Both the position numbers and the translations under genes were made by a program. Source: Hyphomicrobiales bacterium (GTDB lineage Bacteria > Pseudomonadota > Alphaproteobacteria > Rhizobiales > Beijerinckiaceae). From it: a stretch of 55,234 bases of DNA. Position 1 is the stretch's first letter. Every line of letters begins with the position of its first letter. Below are positions 26,123 to 34,747 of the stretch, one piece after another. Where the stretch lies: the NCBI GenBank assembly GCA_947455455.1, contig CANGOE010000010.1, forward strand, positions 1-55,234, in the 5' to 3' direction. The notes under the pieces are model-generated. The model saw only the letters and a program-made list of their open reading frames with translations. It searched no databases and had not been told where the DNA came from.

Positions 26123-26824
26123 TCAAGCCCAATCCTGCATGATCACGTGCCGTGTTTCTGCGACGGCTGTCGCCCAGATCGCCAGCATCTCGTCATCCGG
26201 CCGCTGGTAGAAACCGCCATAATTGCCATCGCCGAGCAATTGCTTTTTGGCGAGCGGATCAAGCTGCTGGAACCGCGCAATCGGCATCATCGGCTTTTGG
26301 TGGTCGGGCATCGCAATGCCGGGCAAGCGGGTCCACGGAAAATTTTCCATCCACGAGGCATGGGAGGCCACCGGATCGATTTTTTGCACATGCGCCATGG
26401 TTTGCGGCGCGCTCCACCAGTTATGCCATTTGACCTGCACCCCGTGGTGACGGTCGAGCCATTCCAGCACGGCCCCATGGGCAGGCGAATTGCCGCCATG
26501 GCCGTTGACGATGGTGATCTTTTTGAACCCCGACCGCACCATGCCATCCAGCACATCGGTGATCACGGCGCACAGTGTTGATAGTTTCAAGGTGACCGTG
26601 CCGGGATATTCGACGAAATTAGGGGTCAGCCCGTAATTGATCACAGGAAACACCGGAATGTTCTGCCCCTCGCAAGCATCCAGCGCGACCCGCTCCGACA
26701 GAATGGCATCCACACACAGGCTCAGATAGGCATGTTGTTCGGTCGAACCGATCGGCAAAACCGCACGGTCATCACGACCCGCATGGTCAGCCACCTGCAT
26801 CCAGTTCATGTCCGCTATACGCAT
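26123..26824 (-). CDS. Creatininase-family amidohydrolase
   Basis: This 233-residue protein has the family metal motifs: GSTEQHAYLSLCVDA (about 26-40; Glu, His and Asp ligands) and VNGHGGN (about 106-112). Creatininase-family enzymes hydrolyse cyclic or linear amide bonds with two metal ions. Here GSTEQH is followed by AYLSL instead of the common GPHLP, so it is a divergent member. The gene begins 1 base after the marR stop and is co-transcribed with the peptide ABC genes. The substrate may be the imported amide; this is inference. Confidence 0.85.
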   Translation of the reverse strand: MRIADMNWMQVADHAGRDDRAVLPIGSTEQHAYLSLCVDAILSERVALDACEGQNIPVFPVINYGLTPNFVEYPGTVTLKLSTLCAVITDVLDGMVRSGFKKITIVNGHGGNSPAHGAVLEWLDRHHGVQVKWHNWWSAPQTMAHVQKIDPVASHASWMENFPWTRLPGIAMPDHQKPMMPIARFQQLDPLAKKQLLGDGNYGGFYQRPDDEMLAIWATAVAETRHVIMQDWA

Positions 26825-26825
26825 C

Positions 26826-27458
26826 TCAAACCCCGTGCTTTGCTGTTATGGAATGACGCTCGTGATCACTTTCGGTGTCGCTGTCATTGTCTTGTGCGAA
26901 CATCGACAGCATGACTTTCGCCATCAACGCATTGAGCGTTTCTTGTTCGACCAGTGACAGCGGCGCCAGCATTTCCTGCTCGAAAGCGACAAAGCGCGGC
27001 AAAGCCGCGTCATAGATCGCCTGACCGAACGGCGTGAGCGAAAGATATTGCATCCGGCGGTCCAGCGCCTGTGTAGAGCGGACGATATAACCGAGCTTGG
27101 ACAAGCGGTTGACCGCCCGGCTCAAGGTGTTTTTCGGAAAGGCCGTCGAGGAGGCAATTTCGCTGGCGGTTACGCCCTCCATCAGGGCCAGCGAATAAAT
27201 CACCACAAATTCCACCCGTGACAGACCGAACTCCTGCTCGACCCAACTGTAAAGCGGCTGGTTGTAGCGCAAGGCGAGATAGTTGAAGCGGGCGGCAAAA
27301 CCGCACGGGTTTTTCCAAAGGCGCGTATGGGTAAAGGCATCAAGCCTGTCCCGCGACAGCAATTCCGAACCTGTTCCATATGGGATGATACCGGAATTGG
27401 CAGACCCGATGTCCAAGGGCGGTGCAACACCATGTTCTGCAGTGTAATTATTAGCCAT
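26826..27458 (-). CDS. MarR-family transcriptional regulator
   Basis: This 210-residue protein has a winged helix: SLALMEGVTASEIASSTAFPKNTLSRAVNRLSKLGYIVR, about 91-129, with the wing in RSTQALDRRMQYLSLTPFG. It is longer than simple MarR proteins (about 150), with an extra N-terminal 50 residues. It is the first gene of the leftward operon, divergent from the binding-protein gene at 27618. GGAATT repeats in the shared intergenic region are candidate sites, so it likely controls both directions. Confidence 0.88.
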   Translation of the reverse strand: MANNYTAEHGVAPPLDIGSANSGIIPYGTGSELLSRDRLDAFTHTRLWKNPCGFAARFNYLALRYNQPLYSWVEQEFGLSRVEFVVIYSLALMEGVTASEIASSTAFPKNTLSRAVNRLSKLGYIVRSTQALDRRMQYLSLTPFGQAIYDAALPRFVAFEQEMLAPLSLVEQETLNALMAKVMLSMFAQDNDSDTESDHERHSITAKHGV

Positions 27459-27492
27459 TAGCCGCTCTTTTAAATCAGGTCATATCCAGCCG

Positions 27493-27559
27493 TGAATTCC
27501 ACTATAGAGCGAAAAATTAGTTCCACAAGGAATTGACTACCCTGAATTTAAGGAATTGA
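27493..27559. promoter_or_regulatory. Repeated GGAATT motifs in the marR/binding-protein intergenic region
   Basis: AAGGAATTGA occurs twice in direct orientation (27527-27536 and 27550-27559). GAATTCC at 27494-27500 and the small dyad TTCC-ACAA-GGAA at 27521-27532 add further half-sites. They sit in the 159-base gap between divergent genes. Candidate MarR operator; TTGACT at 27533-27538 may be the -35 of the rightward promoter. Confidence 0.4.
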
Positions 27560-27617
27560 ATACGAAACCTGCTCTGGTCCGTGGCGGATCAGACTGCTGA
27601 GATACGAGGGGGTTCTC

Positions 27618-29222
27618 ATGAGTATGATTTCGCATCGTTTGGCCATCGGACTGGCACTGGCGACCATCACGGTTGCGCCCGCAACCTTGCTGTCACAATC
27701 CGTTTCTGCCCAGACGCTGACAATCGGCGTGCGCGGTGGTCCCGATTCGATCGACCCGCATTTCACCGCCACCGGCACCCATGCGGAATCCCTCAAGCAT
27801 GTCTTCGATACGCTGGTCTGGTCCGGCGACGGGCTGGAGGTTGAACCCCGCCTCGCTGAAAGCTGGAAGGCGGTCAATGACACCACATGGGAATTCAAAC
27901 TCCGTAAAGGGGTCAAATTCCATGACGGCTCCGACTTCACCGCAGAGGATGTGAAGTTTTCCATCGAGCGTATTCCGGTTGTGTCCGGTCCCAACCCCAC
28001 AACCATCTATGTCCGCCGCGTCAAGGAAACCAAGATCATCGATGCCCACACCATCCATGTGGTCACAGACGGACCTTCGCCGATCCTGCCCAACGACTTC
28101 ATCCGCCTGTTTATCGTCTCCTCGAAAGCGGCCGCAGGCCTGACCAAGGAAACCGCCAACGAGGCCTTCAACTCCGGCAAGGCCGCCATTGGGACCGGCC
28201 CCTATAAATTTGTCTCGTGGCAACCCAAGGGCGATCTGGTGATGGACCGCTTCGACGGCTATTGGGGCCAGAAAGAGCCTTGGGCCCGCCATGTCCGCAA
28301 AGAGATCCCCAATGATGCCGCCCGCGTGGCCCAACTCAAGGCAGGCCAGCTTGATCTGATCACCCGCGTGCCGGCCACCGATGTCGCCAGCCTAAAAACC
28401 GATCCGAAGCTGACGGTCAAGACCATTGATACGGTTTATGTTTTCAACGTCGAAATCGACATGCGCGACAAGGCATTGAATGTCACAGCCAAAGACGGCT
28501 CGGCGCTCGACAAGAACCCCTTCCTCGATCTGCGCGTCCGTCAGGCCATCGATATGGCGATTGACCGCAAGGCTTTGGCCGAAATCGCTATGGAAGGGCT
28601 GGGCCAGCCCGTCAACCAGCTTGTGACTTCGTCGATTTTCGGCTTCAACAAGAGCCTGCCTCCGCGCCGTTACGATGTCGCGGCCGCCAAGAAACTGTTG
28701 GCCGATGCCGGTTATCCCAATGGCTTCAAACTGCAGTTCACCTTCACGCAGGATCGCCTGCCGGGTGACCGTCAGGTCGGTACCTCGATTGCGCAGATGC
28801 TTGCCGCCATCGGCATTGATGCGCAAGCCAATGCCCAGCCGGCCGCAGTGTTCTTCCCTGCCCGTACCCGTGGCGAATATTCCATCTCGATGTCGGGTTG
28901 GGGTACTTTGACAGGCGAGGCCCATTATACCCTGTCCTCGCTGGTCCATTCCAACGACAAAGACAAGAAAATGGGCGCTTTCAACGTGCTCAATTACAAG
29001 AATGAGGAAGCCGACAAACTGCTTCAGCAAGCCGCCATTGAAATGAATGACGACAAGCGCCGCAAGCAATTGGAAGATGTCAACGCCATCGTCGAAAAAG
29101 ACATGCAGAGACTGCCGATTGTCGCGGTCGGTTCGGCCTGGGCCATGCAGAAAGACAAGGTGACCATCAAAGCGCGTGTCGACGAAGATACGCTGGCGAT
29201 GAACATCAAACCGGCCCGCTGA
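27618..29222 (+). CDS. Peptide-type ABC transporter substrate-binding protein (SBP family 5)
   Basis: This 534-residue protein has an N-terminal signal peptide cut after about VSA (residue 33). The mature part has the family signature region GLEVEPRLAESWKAVNDTTWEFKLRKGVKFHDG. It captures the substrate in the periplasm for the DppBCDF-type machine encoded divergently. GAGGGGG lies before the ATG. First of four rightward genes; only 2 bases to the next gene. Confidence 0.93.
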   Translation: MSMISHRLAIGLALATITVAPATLLSQSVSAQTLTIGVRGGPDSIDPHFTATGTHAESLKHVFDTLVWSGDGLEVEPRLAESWKAVNDTTWEFKLRKGVKFHDGSDFTAEDVKFSIERIPVVSGPNPTTIYVRRVKETKIIDAHTIHVVTDGPSPILPNDFIRLFIVSSKAAAGLTKETANEAFNSGKAAIGTGPYKFVSWQPKGDLVMDRFDGYWGQKEPWARHVRKEIPNDAARVAQLKAGQLDLITRVPATDVASLKTDPKLTVKTIDTVYVFNVEIDMRDKALNVTAKDGSALDKNPFLDLRVRQAIDMAIDRKALAEIAMEGLGQPVNQLVTSSIFGFNKSLPPRRYDVAAAKKLLADAGYPNGFKLQFTFTQDRLPGDRQVGTSIAQMLAAIGIDAQANAQPAAVFFPARTRGEYSISMSGWGTLTGEAHYTLSSLVHSNDKDKKMGAFNVLNYKNEEADKLLQQAAIEMNDDKRRKQLEDVNAIVEKDMQRLPIVAVGSAWAMQKDKVTIKARVDEDTLAMNIKPAR

Positions 29223-29224
29223 TC

Positions 29225-30178
29225 ATGGCCGGTCTTGCATTGGGCTTGCACGGGGGCTGCGGGACACTGGACCGCAGCCTGATGTCCGAAGCCGATTGGG
29301 CTGAAAGCCGCGATCACATCGCACAGGCCCTGCGCGCAGGCTGGGCGGTCCTCAAGGCGGACGGGCGGGCCATCGATGCCGTGCAGGCCACCATCATGGT
29401 GCTTGAGGATAGCCCGCATTTCAATGCGGGCTATGGTGCGGCACTGACCGAGAATTTCAACCACGAGCTTGATGCCTCCATCATGGATGGTGAAACGCTC
29501 AATGCCGGTGCTGTCACCTCCATCACCCGCGTGCGCAACCCTATCCAGGCGGCCCGCGCCGTGCTGGAGGGCGGCAAAGCCGTGTTGTTGACGGGTTCGG
29601 CCGCCGATGCCTTTGCCGAACAGGCCGGATTGACGATGGTCAAACCGGATTATTTTACCACCCAACGCCGCATCGATGCCGTCAAAAGCCTCAAGCAACG
29701 CGCTTTGACGGGCACCATCGCCAAAGCCTCCGAAGCCGAGAAGCACGGCACGGTGGGTGCTGTTGCCCGCGACAGCCACGGCCATCTTGCCGCTGGCACC
29801 TCGACCGGTGGCTTCAACAACAAGCCGCAGGGCCGCGTCGGTGACAGCCCGATCATCGGGGCGGGAACCTATGCCAGAGACGGTGTCTGTGCGGTCTCCT
29901 GCACCGGACAGGGCGAGGTCTTCATCCGGCGTGTCGCGGCCTATGATGTCGCCGCCCGCATGGTCTACGGCCAGCAAAGCCTGAAACAGGCTTCCGATAT
30001 TCTGGTCCACGAGACGCTGGCGAGCCACGGGATCGGGGCGGGCATGATCGTGCTGGGTGCGCAGGGCGATCCCCTTGCCCCTTATAACACCTTGGGCATG
30101 TATCGCGGCTGGATCGGCACCGATGGCCGCATGACGGTTGCCACCCATCACGAGTTGCACGAGTTAGGAGACGTCTGA
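29225..30178 (+). CDS. Isoaspartyl peptidase / L-asparaginase-type Ntn hydrolase
   Basis: This 317-residue protein starts LGLHGGCGTLD and contains FNAGYGAALT and the autocleavage site HG/TVGAVARD with nucleophile Thr 176, followed by AGTSTGGFNNKPQGRVGDSPIIGAGTYA. Such proenzymes split into two chains and hydrolyse beta-aspartyl peptides or asparagine. No signal peptide, so it should be cytoplasmic, acting after import. Its place directly behind the peptide-binding protein supports beta-aspartyl peptide or amide catabolism. Confidence 0.92.
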   Translation: MAGLALGLHGGCGTLDRSLMSEADWAESRDHIAQALRAGWAVLKADGRAIDAVQATIMVLEDSPHFNAGYGAALTENFNHELDASIMDGETLNAGAVTSITRVRNPIQAARAVLEGGKAVLLTGSAADAFAEQAGLTMVKPDYFTTQRRIDAVKSLKQRALTGTIAKASEAEKHGTVGAVARDSHGHLAAGTSTGGFNNKPQGRVGDSPIIGAGTYARDGVCAVSCTGQGEVFIRRVAAYDVAARMVYGQQSLKQASDILVHETLASHGIGAGMIVLGAQGDPLAPYNTLGMYRGWIGTDGRMTVATHHELHELGDV

Positions 30179-31209
30179 TGTCCCATCCTTCCATTCTGGT
30201 TTGGGGAGCCGGTGCCATTGGCGGCACGCTCGGGGCCTATTGGGCGCGTGCGGGCCTGCCGGTCACCATGGTCGATCTGGATCAGGCCCATGCACAGGCA
30301 TGTTCCACCACCGGCTTGCAGATCACCGGACCAGTCGAGCAGTTCCGTCAGGTCATCCCGACCTTCACGCCGCAGACCATCACCGGCCAGTTCGATATCA
30401 TCGTGCTGGCGGTCAAAGCGCAGGCAACCGAGGCCGCGCTGGGCCATCTGGTCTCCCATCTTGCCCCGGAGGGTTATGTCCTGTCCGCCCAGAACGGATT
30501 GAATGAAATCCTGATCGAACGGGTGTTGGGCGCGCACAGGACCATGGGTTGCTTCGTCAATTTCGGGGCTGATTGGCAAGCGCCGGGCGAGGTCATGTTC
30601 GGCAATCGTGGTGCCGTGGTGGTGGGCGAGATCGACGGCACGATCAAACCGCGCACCCAAGCCATGCATGCCCTGCTCAAAGTCTTCGAGCCTGATGCCG
30701 TGCTGACCGACAATATCTGGGGCTATCTCTGGGGCAAGCTGGCCTATGGCGCGATGCTGTTTGCCACCGCCCTGACACCCGATTCGATGACCGACAATTT
30801 CAAAGACCCGCGCCGCTTTGTGGTGTTCGACAGGCTCGGCCGCGAGGTCATGGCCGTCGCCCATGCCAGAGGGGTCAAACCCATCGGCTTCAACGGCTTT
30901 GACCCCGAATGCTTTTCAAGCACGGCTCCTGAAAGTGCCGCCAAAGCCTCGATACAACGGCTTGCGGAATTCAACAGCAAAACGGCCAAGACCCATAGCG
31001 GGATCTACCGCGATCTGGCGGTGCGCAAGCGCAAGACCGAGGTGGATCCGCAGATCGGGATTATCTGTGAACTTGGCGAGGAGGCAGGGATCAAAACACC
31101 GGCCCTGAAACATCTGGTTGCCCTGATCCACGATCTGGAAAACGGCACCAAACCCATGGCCTATGAAACCTTCGCTTTGCTCATCCAGACCTGCGAGGAG
31201 ACAGCATGA
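30178..31209 (+). CDS. 2-dehydropantoate 2-reductase-like (PanE/ApbA family) oxidoreductase
   Basis: This 343-residue protein has the Rossmann motif GAGAIGGTLGAYWARAG at about 8-24, AVKAQATE for the ligand site, and the C-terminal ApbA domain (LWGKLAYGAML with the conserved Lys). The biosynthetic PanE is usually about 300 residues; the extra length and catabolic setting suggest a 2-oxo or 2-hydroxy acid dehydrogenase used in degradation. The ATG overlaps the preceding stop by one base, and the end overlaps the SDR by 4. Confidence 0.85.
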   Translation: MSHPSILVWGAGAIGGTLGAYWARAGLPVTMVDLDQAHAQACSTTGLQITGPVEQFRQVIPTFTPQTITGQFDIIVLAVKAQATEAALGHLVSHLAPEGYVLSAQNGLNEILIERVLGAHRTMGCFVNFGADWQAPGEVMFGNRGAVVVGEIDGTIKPRTQAMHALLKVFEPDAVLTDNIWGYLWGKLAYGAMLFATALTPDSMTDNFKDPRRFVVFDRLGREVMAVAHARGVKPIGFNGFDPECFSSTAPESAAKASIQRLAEFNSKTAKTHSGIYRDLAVRKRKTEVDPQIGIICELGEEAGIKTPALKHLVALIHDLENGTKPMAYETFALLIQTCEETA

Positions 31210-31961
31210 CCAGCCCGTTTGATCAACGGGTTGTTCTGGTCACCGGTTGCGCACAAGGCATCGGTCAGGCCATCGCACTGGAATTCCAGCGTGCCGGCGC
31301 AGTGGTCTTTGCCGCCGATCTTGATGCCGCCGCCCTCAAGGCCTTCGCATCCCGACACGGCATGCATGATCTGGCGTTCAATGTCGGCGATCAGGCCCAA
31401 TGTCATCAGGCCATCGAACAGATCAGCCGGCAAACCAGCCGCCTCGATATTCTCGTCAATGCGGCAGGCGGTGTCAGGGGGCAGGTCGGCGGACCTGTCG
31501 CCAATGTCACGCCAGCGGCATGGCATGCGATTTTCGAGGCCAATGTCGACGGGGCTTTCTGGTTGTCGCAAGCGGCTTCAAGCCTGATGCAGGCCAAGAG
31601 TTTCGGCCGCATCATCAACATCGCATCGGGCGCGGGATTGCGGCCCAGCCTCACCGGCATCCAGGCCTATACAGCGGCCAAACATGCGCTGGTCGGCCTC
31701 ACCAAGCAACTCTCGCAGGATCTCGGCCCGATGGGCATCACCTGCAACGCCGTTGCACCGGGTTTTGTGCGCTCCAACCCCTCGACCGAAAAACAATGGG
31801 AGGCCTATGGCGCGGATGGACAGGCCCGCTTGATTGCGGGCATCCATACCCGCCGGCTCGGCACGGCGCAGGATATTGCCCATGCCGTGCTGTTCTTTGC
31901 CAGCGAGCAATCGGGCTGGATCTCGGGCCAGATTCTATCCGTCGACGGCGGACGCTCCTAA
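31206..31961 (+). CDS. Short-chain dehydrogenase/reductase (FabG-like)
   Basis: This 251-residue SDR has TGCAQGIG near 14-21, NAAGG near 85-89, a catalytic Ser in IASGAG and YTAAK (YxxxK) near 157-161. It ends ILSVDGGRS, as in FabG-like oxidoreductases. It starts within the last codons of the PanE-like gene (ATGA) and closes the four-gene rightward operon. Its stop codon lies inside the first unit of a 17-bp tandem repeat. Confidence 0.9.
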   Translation: MTSPFDQRVVLVTGCAQGIGQAIALEFQRAGAVVFAADLDAAALKAFASRHGMHDLAFNVGDQAQCHQAIEQISRQTSRLDILVNAAGGVRGQVGGPVANVTPAAWHAIFEANVDGAFWLSQAASSLMQAKSFGRIINIASGAGLRPSLTGIQAYTAAKHALVGLTKQLSQDLGPMGITCNAVAPGFVRSNPSTEKQWEAYGADGQARLIAGIHTRRLGTAQDIAHAVLFFASEQSGWISGQILSVDGGRS

Positions 31962-32007
31962 TCGGGACATATGCCCAATCGTCAGACATGCCTAATCGTG
32001 AGACATG
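31957..32007. repeat. Three tandem 17-bp units at the SDR gene end
   Basis: Units are CCTAATCGGGACATATG (31957-31973), CCCAATCGTCAGACATG (31974-31990) and CCTAATCGTGAGACATG (31991-32007). Units 2 and 3 differ at two positions; unit 1 is more diverged and contains the TAA stop. It lies between convergent genes. No function is evident; slippage-type duplication is likely. Confidence 0.75.
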
Positions 32008-32025
32008 GGTTCGACCGGTCGCGCT

Positions 32026-33054
32026 TCAGCCTTTGTCCAGACTTGATACGGTGGCCACAACAAGGCAACAATTGCCCGGACGCACACGGCCCGGCTGGCG
32101 GCGGCCGTAGAGAATGCCATCGGCATTGTAATAGACCGTTTCAGGAGCGCGCGACAAATCCCACAGGCAATGGATGCGCCCCGCAGGCTGGCCTGCTGTG
32201 ACGGCTGTGCCGTTCTTGTGGAATGGCTCGAATACGCCGTCCATGGTGGCATAGACATAGGCCTTGCTGCCGGGCAATTCCAGAATGGTCGAAGGCTCGG
32301 ACGCGACAGCCATCTCGCTTGGCAAGACACCCAAATGCGCCAGAACATTGCGCACGCCACGGCGGCACACCTCCAGCGCGTCGAGTGAAACCGTCCCCCC
32401 TCCGCCCATTTCGGTGCCGACCGTAATCATACCGGCGCGGACAGCGGCGGCGGTTGCCGTGCGGGGATCACCCATATTGGCAATTACCACGGTCATCGGC
32501 GCACCGAAGGCCTGGACGGCCGCAACATTCTTCTTCGTCAGTTCGGGATCAAGACTCGGTTCGATGATCGCACTGGGAATGATATCGAGCGAGGAGCCTC
32601 CCGAATGAAGATCGAGAAAGGCATCCCCGTGCGGGAAAATGTAATCATGCACATAGGCCGTGATTTGATGGGTGATGGTCCCGAGCGGATCACCGGGAAA
32701 GGTGCGGTTGAAATTCAACCCGTCAACCGGTGAAACGCGCTGGCCGGCCATGGCCGCATGCACATTGTTGGATGGCATCAGGATCAGCCGCCCCTGCACC
32801 ATCGCAGGATCAAGATCGCGCATCAGTTCCGAAATAACAATCGGCCCCTCATATTCGTCGCCGTGATTGCCGCCTTCGAGGATCACCGTCGGGCCGGTGC
32901 CATTGCTGATGATCCCGACAGGAACCTGTGTCACGCCCCAGGCATCCTCATGCGGCGAATGGGGAATACGGATATAGCCCGTCTGCCGCCCCTGCTTGTC
33001 GAGATCGACGGTCATAAATCCGGTTGACGGACGCACCTGAATTGTCTGGCTCAT
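32026..33054 (-). CDS. Succinylglutamate desuccinylase/aspartoacylase-family deacylase (DoeB-like)
   Basis: This 342-residue M14-like zinc hydrolase has GGNHGDEYEG (about 61-70; His and Glu ligands), NFNRTFPGD and FLDLHSGG (His ligand near 149). Relatives remove acyl groups from N-acyl amino acids, such as N-acetyl-diaminobutyrate in ectoine use, but no other ectoine genes are here. The start is MSQTIQ at 33054; an alternative ATG lies 5 codons upstream. It closes the polar amino-acid ABC operon, so it likely deacylates the imported compound. Confidence 0.85.
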   Translation of the reverse strand: MSQTIQVRPSTGFMTVDLDKQGRQTGYIRIPHSPHEDAWGVTQVPVGIISNGTGPTVILEGGNHGDEYEGPIVISELMRDLDPAMVQGRLILMPSNNVHAAMAGQRVSPVDGLNFNRTFPGDPLGTITHQITAYVHDYIFPHGDAFLDLHSGGSSLDIIPSAIIEPSLDPELTKKNVAAVQAFGAPMTVVIANMGDPRTATAAAVRAGMITVGTEMGGGGTVSLDALEVCRRGVRNVLAHLGVLPSEMAVASEPSTILELPGSKAYVYATMDGVFEPFHKNGTAVTAGQPAGRIHCLWDLSRAPETVYYNADGILYGRRQPGRVRPGNCCLVVATVSSLDKG

Positions 33055-33106
33055 AACGACACCCCGCAAAAATCGACCGTAAAGAGGTTCAAGGCATTGA
33101 TTGGAA

Positions 33107-33144
33107 CGGGCCGGACGACAGCCTGCTTGCTCGCGTCCGGCCCG
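33107..33144 (-). terminator. 11-bp GC-rich hairpin between binding protein and deacylase genes
   Basis: CGGGCCGGACG (33107-33117) pairs perfectly with CGTCCGGCCCG (33134-33144), with a 16-base loop. No T-run follows on the minus strand. It lies 3' of the binding-protein gene, like the stems at 19461-19532, so message protection or attenuation is likely. Confidence 0.6.
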
Positions 33145-33152
33145 ATTGTGGT

Positions 33153-33935
33153 TTAGAGGGTCGGCAATGGATCCATCGGCATATCCAGATATTTCTGGTG
33201 CAACCGGTCCAGCTCGCCATTCATGGTGTTAAAGAAGATAAAACCATCGAGCCAGCGCACAAGATTGTGCTGGTCCATCTGCACACCCATATGGGCAGGC
33301 GAACGGCGGATCACGAATTTGCGGTCAAATTCCTTGTTGGGATTTTGCTTGGCAAGCGATTGCGCCACAATCGAATTGGTCGCAATCAGATCGGCCTGAC
33401 CGGAAATATAGGCGGCGGCGGCTGTCGCATCGTCTTCGGTGCGCATGATATTGGCTTTGGCATTGGCCGAGGAAATCGCCAATTCCTGTGTCGACCCTTT
33501 GGCGGCGGCAATCTTCAAAGTGCCGATGGCAGAGGCGGCATCAACCATTGCGGATTTGGGGCCATAGACAGCCAGAAATGTATTGGCATAGGGCGCTGTG
33601 AACTGGATCTGCTTGGCGCGCTCCGGTGTCAGACCCATCACGGAAATCACAATATCGACTTTGTCGGTCAGCAAAAACGGGATCCGGTTCGCGCCGGTAA
33701 TTTGCTGCATTTCGAGTTTCACACCCAAGCCCTTGGCCACCATTTCGGCCAGTTCGATATCAAAGCCGACAGGATTACGATTGGCATCTTGCGAGCCGAA
33801 GGGCGGCGCATCCAAAGGAACACCGATCCGCACAACCCCTTTGGAAATAATATCCTGCAACTTGTCGGCTTTGGCTTGGGGAGCCCCGAATACCAAAGCT
33901 CCCAGAGCCAGCAGACCGAAAACAAATTTCTTCAT
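33153..33935 (-). CDS. Polar amino-acid ABC transporter periplasmic binding protein
   Basis: This 260-residue SBP family 3 protein has a signal peptide MKKFVFGLLALGALVFGAPQAKA, then GVPLDAPPFGSQDANRNPVGFDIELAEMVAKGLGV. I start at 33935, where AGGGAGA lies upstream; the longer frame adds 12 residues that do not fit a signal. It is fourth in the operon permease-permease-ATPase-SBP-deacylase. The substrate is unknown. Confidence 0.92.
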   Translation of the reverse strand: MKKFVFGLLALGALVFGAPQAKADKLQDIISKGVVRIGVPLDAPPFGSQDANRNPVGFDIELAEMVAKGLGVKLEMQQITGANRIPFLLTDKVDIVISVMGLTPERAKQIQFTAPYANTFLAVYGPKSAMVDAASAIGTLKIAAAKGSTQELAISSANAKANIMRTEDDATAAAAYISGQADLIATNSIVAQSLAKQNPNKEFDRKFVIRRSPAHMGVQMDQHNLVRWLDGFIFFNTMNGELDRLHQKYLDMPMDPLPTL

Positions 33936-34015
33936 CGCATCTCTCCCTGTTAAGTGGGGTTCAATCCCCATAGGCTTGTCATCATTGCAGTTTTCCGGCC
34001 CGAAGCAGGGGAACC

Positions 34016-34747
34016 CTAATTCAGGACGGCATCAAGAAAACTTTTTAATTCGGCTGTTTGCGGGTTCGACAACGTGTCTGCCACCGCTCCTTGCTCCCAG
34101 ACCTTCCCCTCATGCATGAACACAATGCGGGTGGCGAAGTGCCGCGCAAATCCCATCTCGTGTGTGACCAGAATCATGGTCATGCCATCACGCGCCACCC
34201 CTTCAAGCACGCGCAAGACTTCACCGGTCAATTCCGGATCCAGTGCCGAGGTCACCTCGTCGAACAGCATCAATTGGGGGTTCATCGCCAGCGAGCGCGC
34301 AATGGCGACGCGCTGTTGCTGGCCACCCGAGAGCTGTTGCGGCATGGCATCGATTTTATCGGCCAGTCCCACCCGTGCCAGCACATCGGAAGCGATCTTG
34401 CGGGCCTGATCGGGGCTCTGCTTGAGCACGAGACGGGGGGCCAGCGTGATATTGTCGCTGACGCTCAGATGCGGAAACAGATTGAAACTCTGGAACACGA
34501 TCCCGACATTCTGGCGCAGTTTGCGCAGGTCGGTATCGGGATCATTGACCTTGACACCATCGATCAAAATCTCGCCGCTCTGGATAGGTTCCAAACCGTT
34601 CAGACAGCGCAGAAGCGTCGACTTGCCCGATCCGGACCGCCCGATAATCGCAATCACCTCGCCCGTCTCGATCGACAGACTGACATCGTTGAGAACGCGC
34701 AAGGGTCCGTAATTCTTGCTGACATTGATCAATTCAACGCGCGACAT
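34016..34747 (-). CDS. Polar amino-acid ABC transporter ATP-binding protein
   Basis: This 243-residue GlnQ-type ATPase has Walker A GRSGSGKST (near 36-44), signature [15 protein letters not shown], Walker B LMLFDEVTSALDPE and LVTHE. Note DEV instead of the usual DEP, a mild variant. It overlaps the preceding permease gene by 14 bases. It energises the importer. Confidence 0.93.
   Translation of the reverse strand: MSRVELINVSKNYGPLRVLNDVSLSIETGEVIAIIGRSGSGKSTLLRCLNGLEPIQSGEILIDGVKVNDPDTDLRKLRQNVGIVFQSFNLFPHLSVSDNITLAPRLVLKQSPDQARKIASDVLARVGLADKIDAMPQQLSGGQQQRVAIARSLAMNPQLMLFDEVTSALDPELTGEVLRVLEGVARDGMTMILVTHEMGFARHFATRIVFMHEGKVWEQGAVADTLSNPQTAELKSFLDAVLN

Noticed and set aside
32026-33054. 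Ectoine degradation assignment (DoeB)
   Set aside because: The deacylase is similar but no doeA, doeC, doeD or doeX is in the window.
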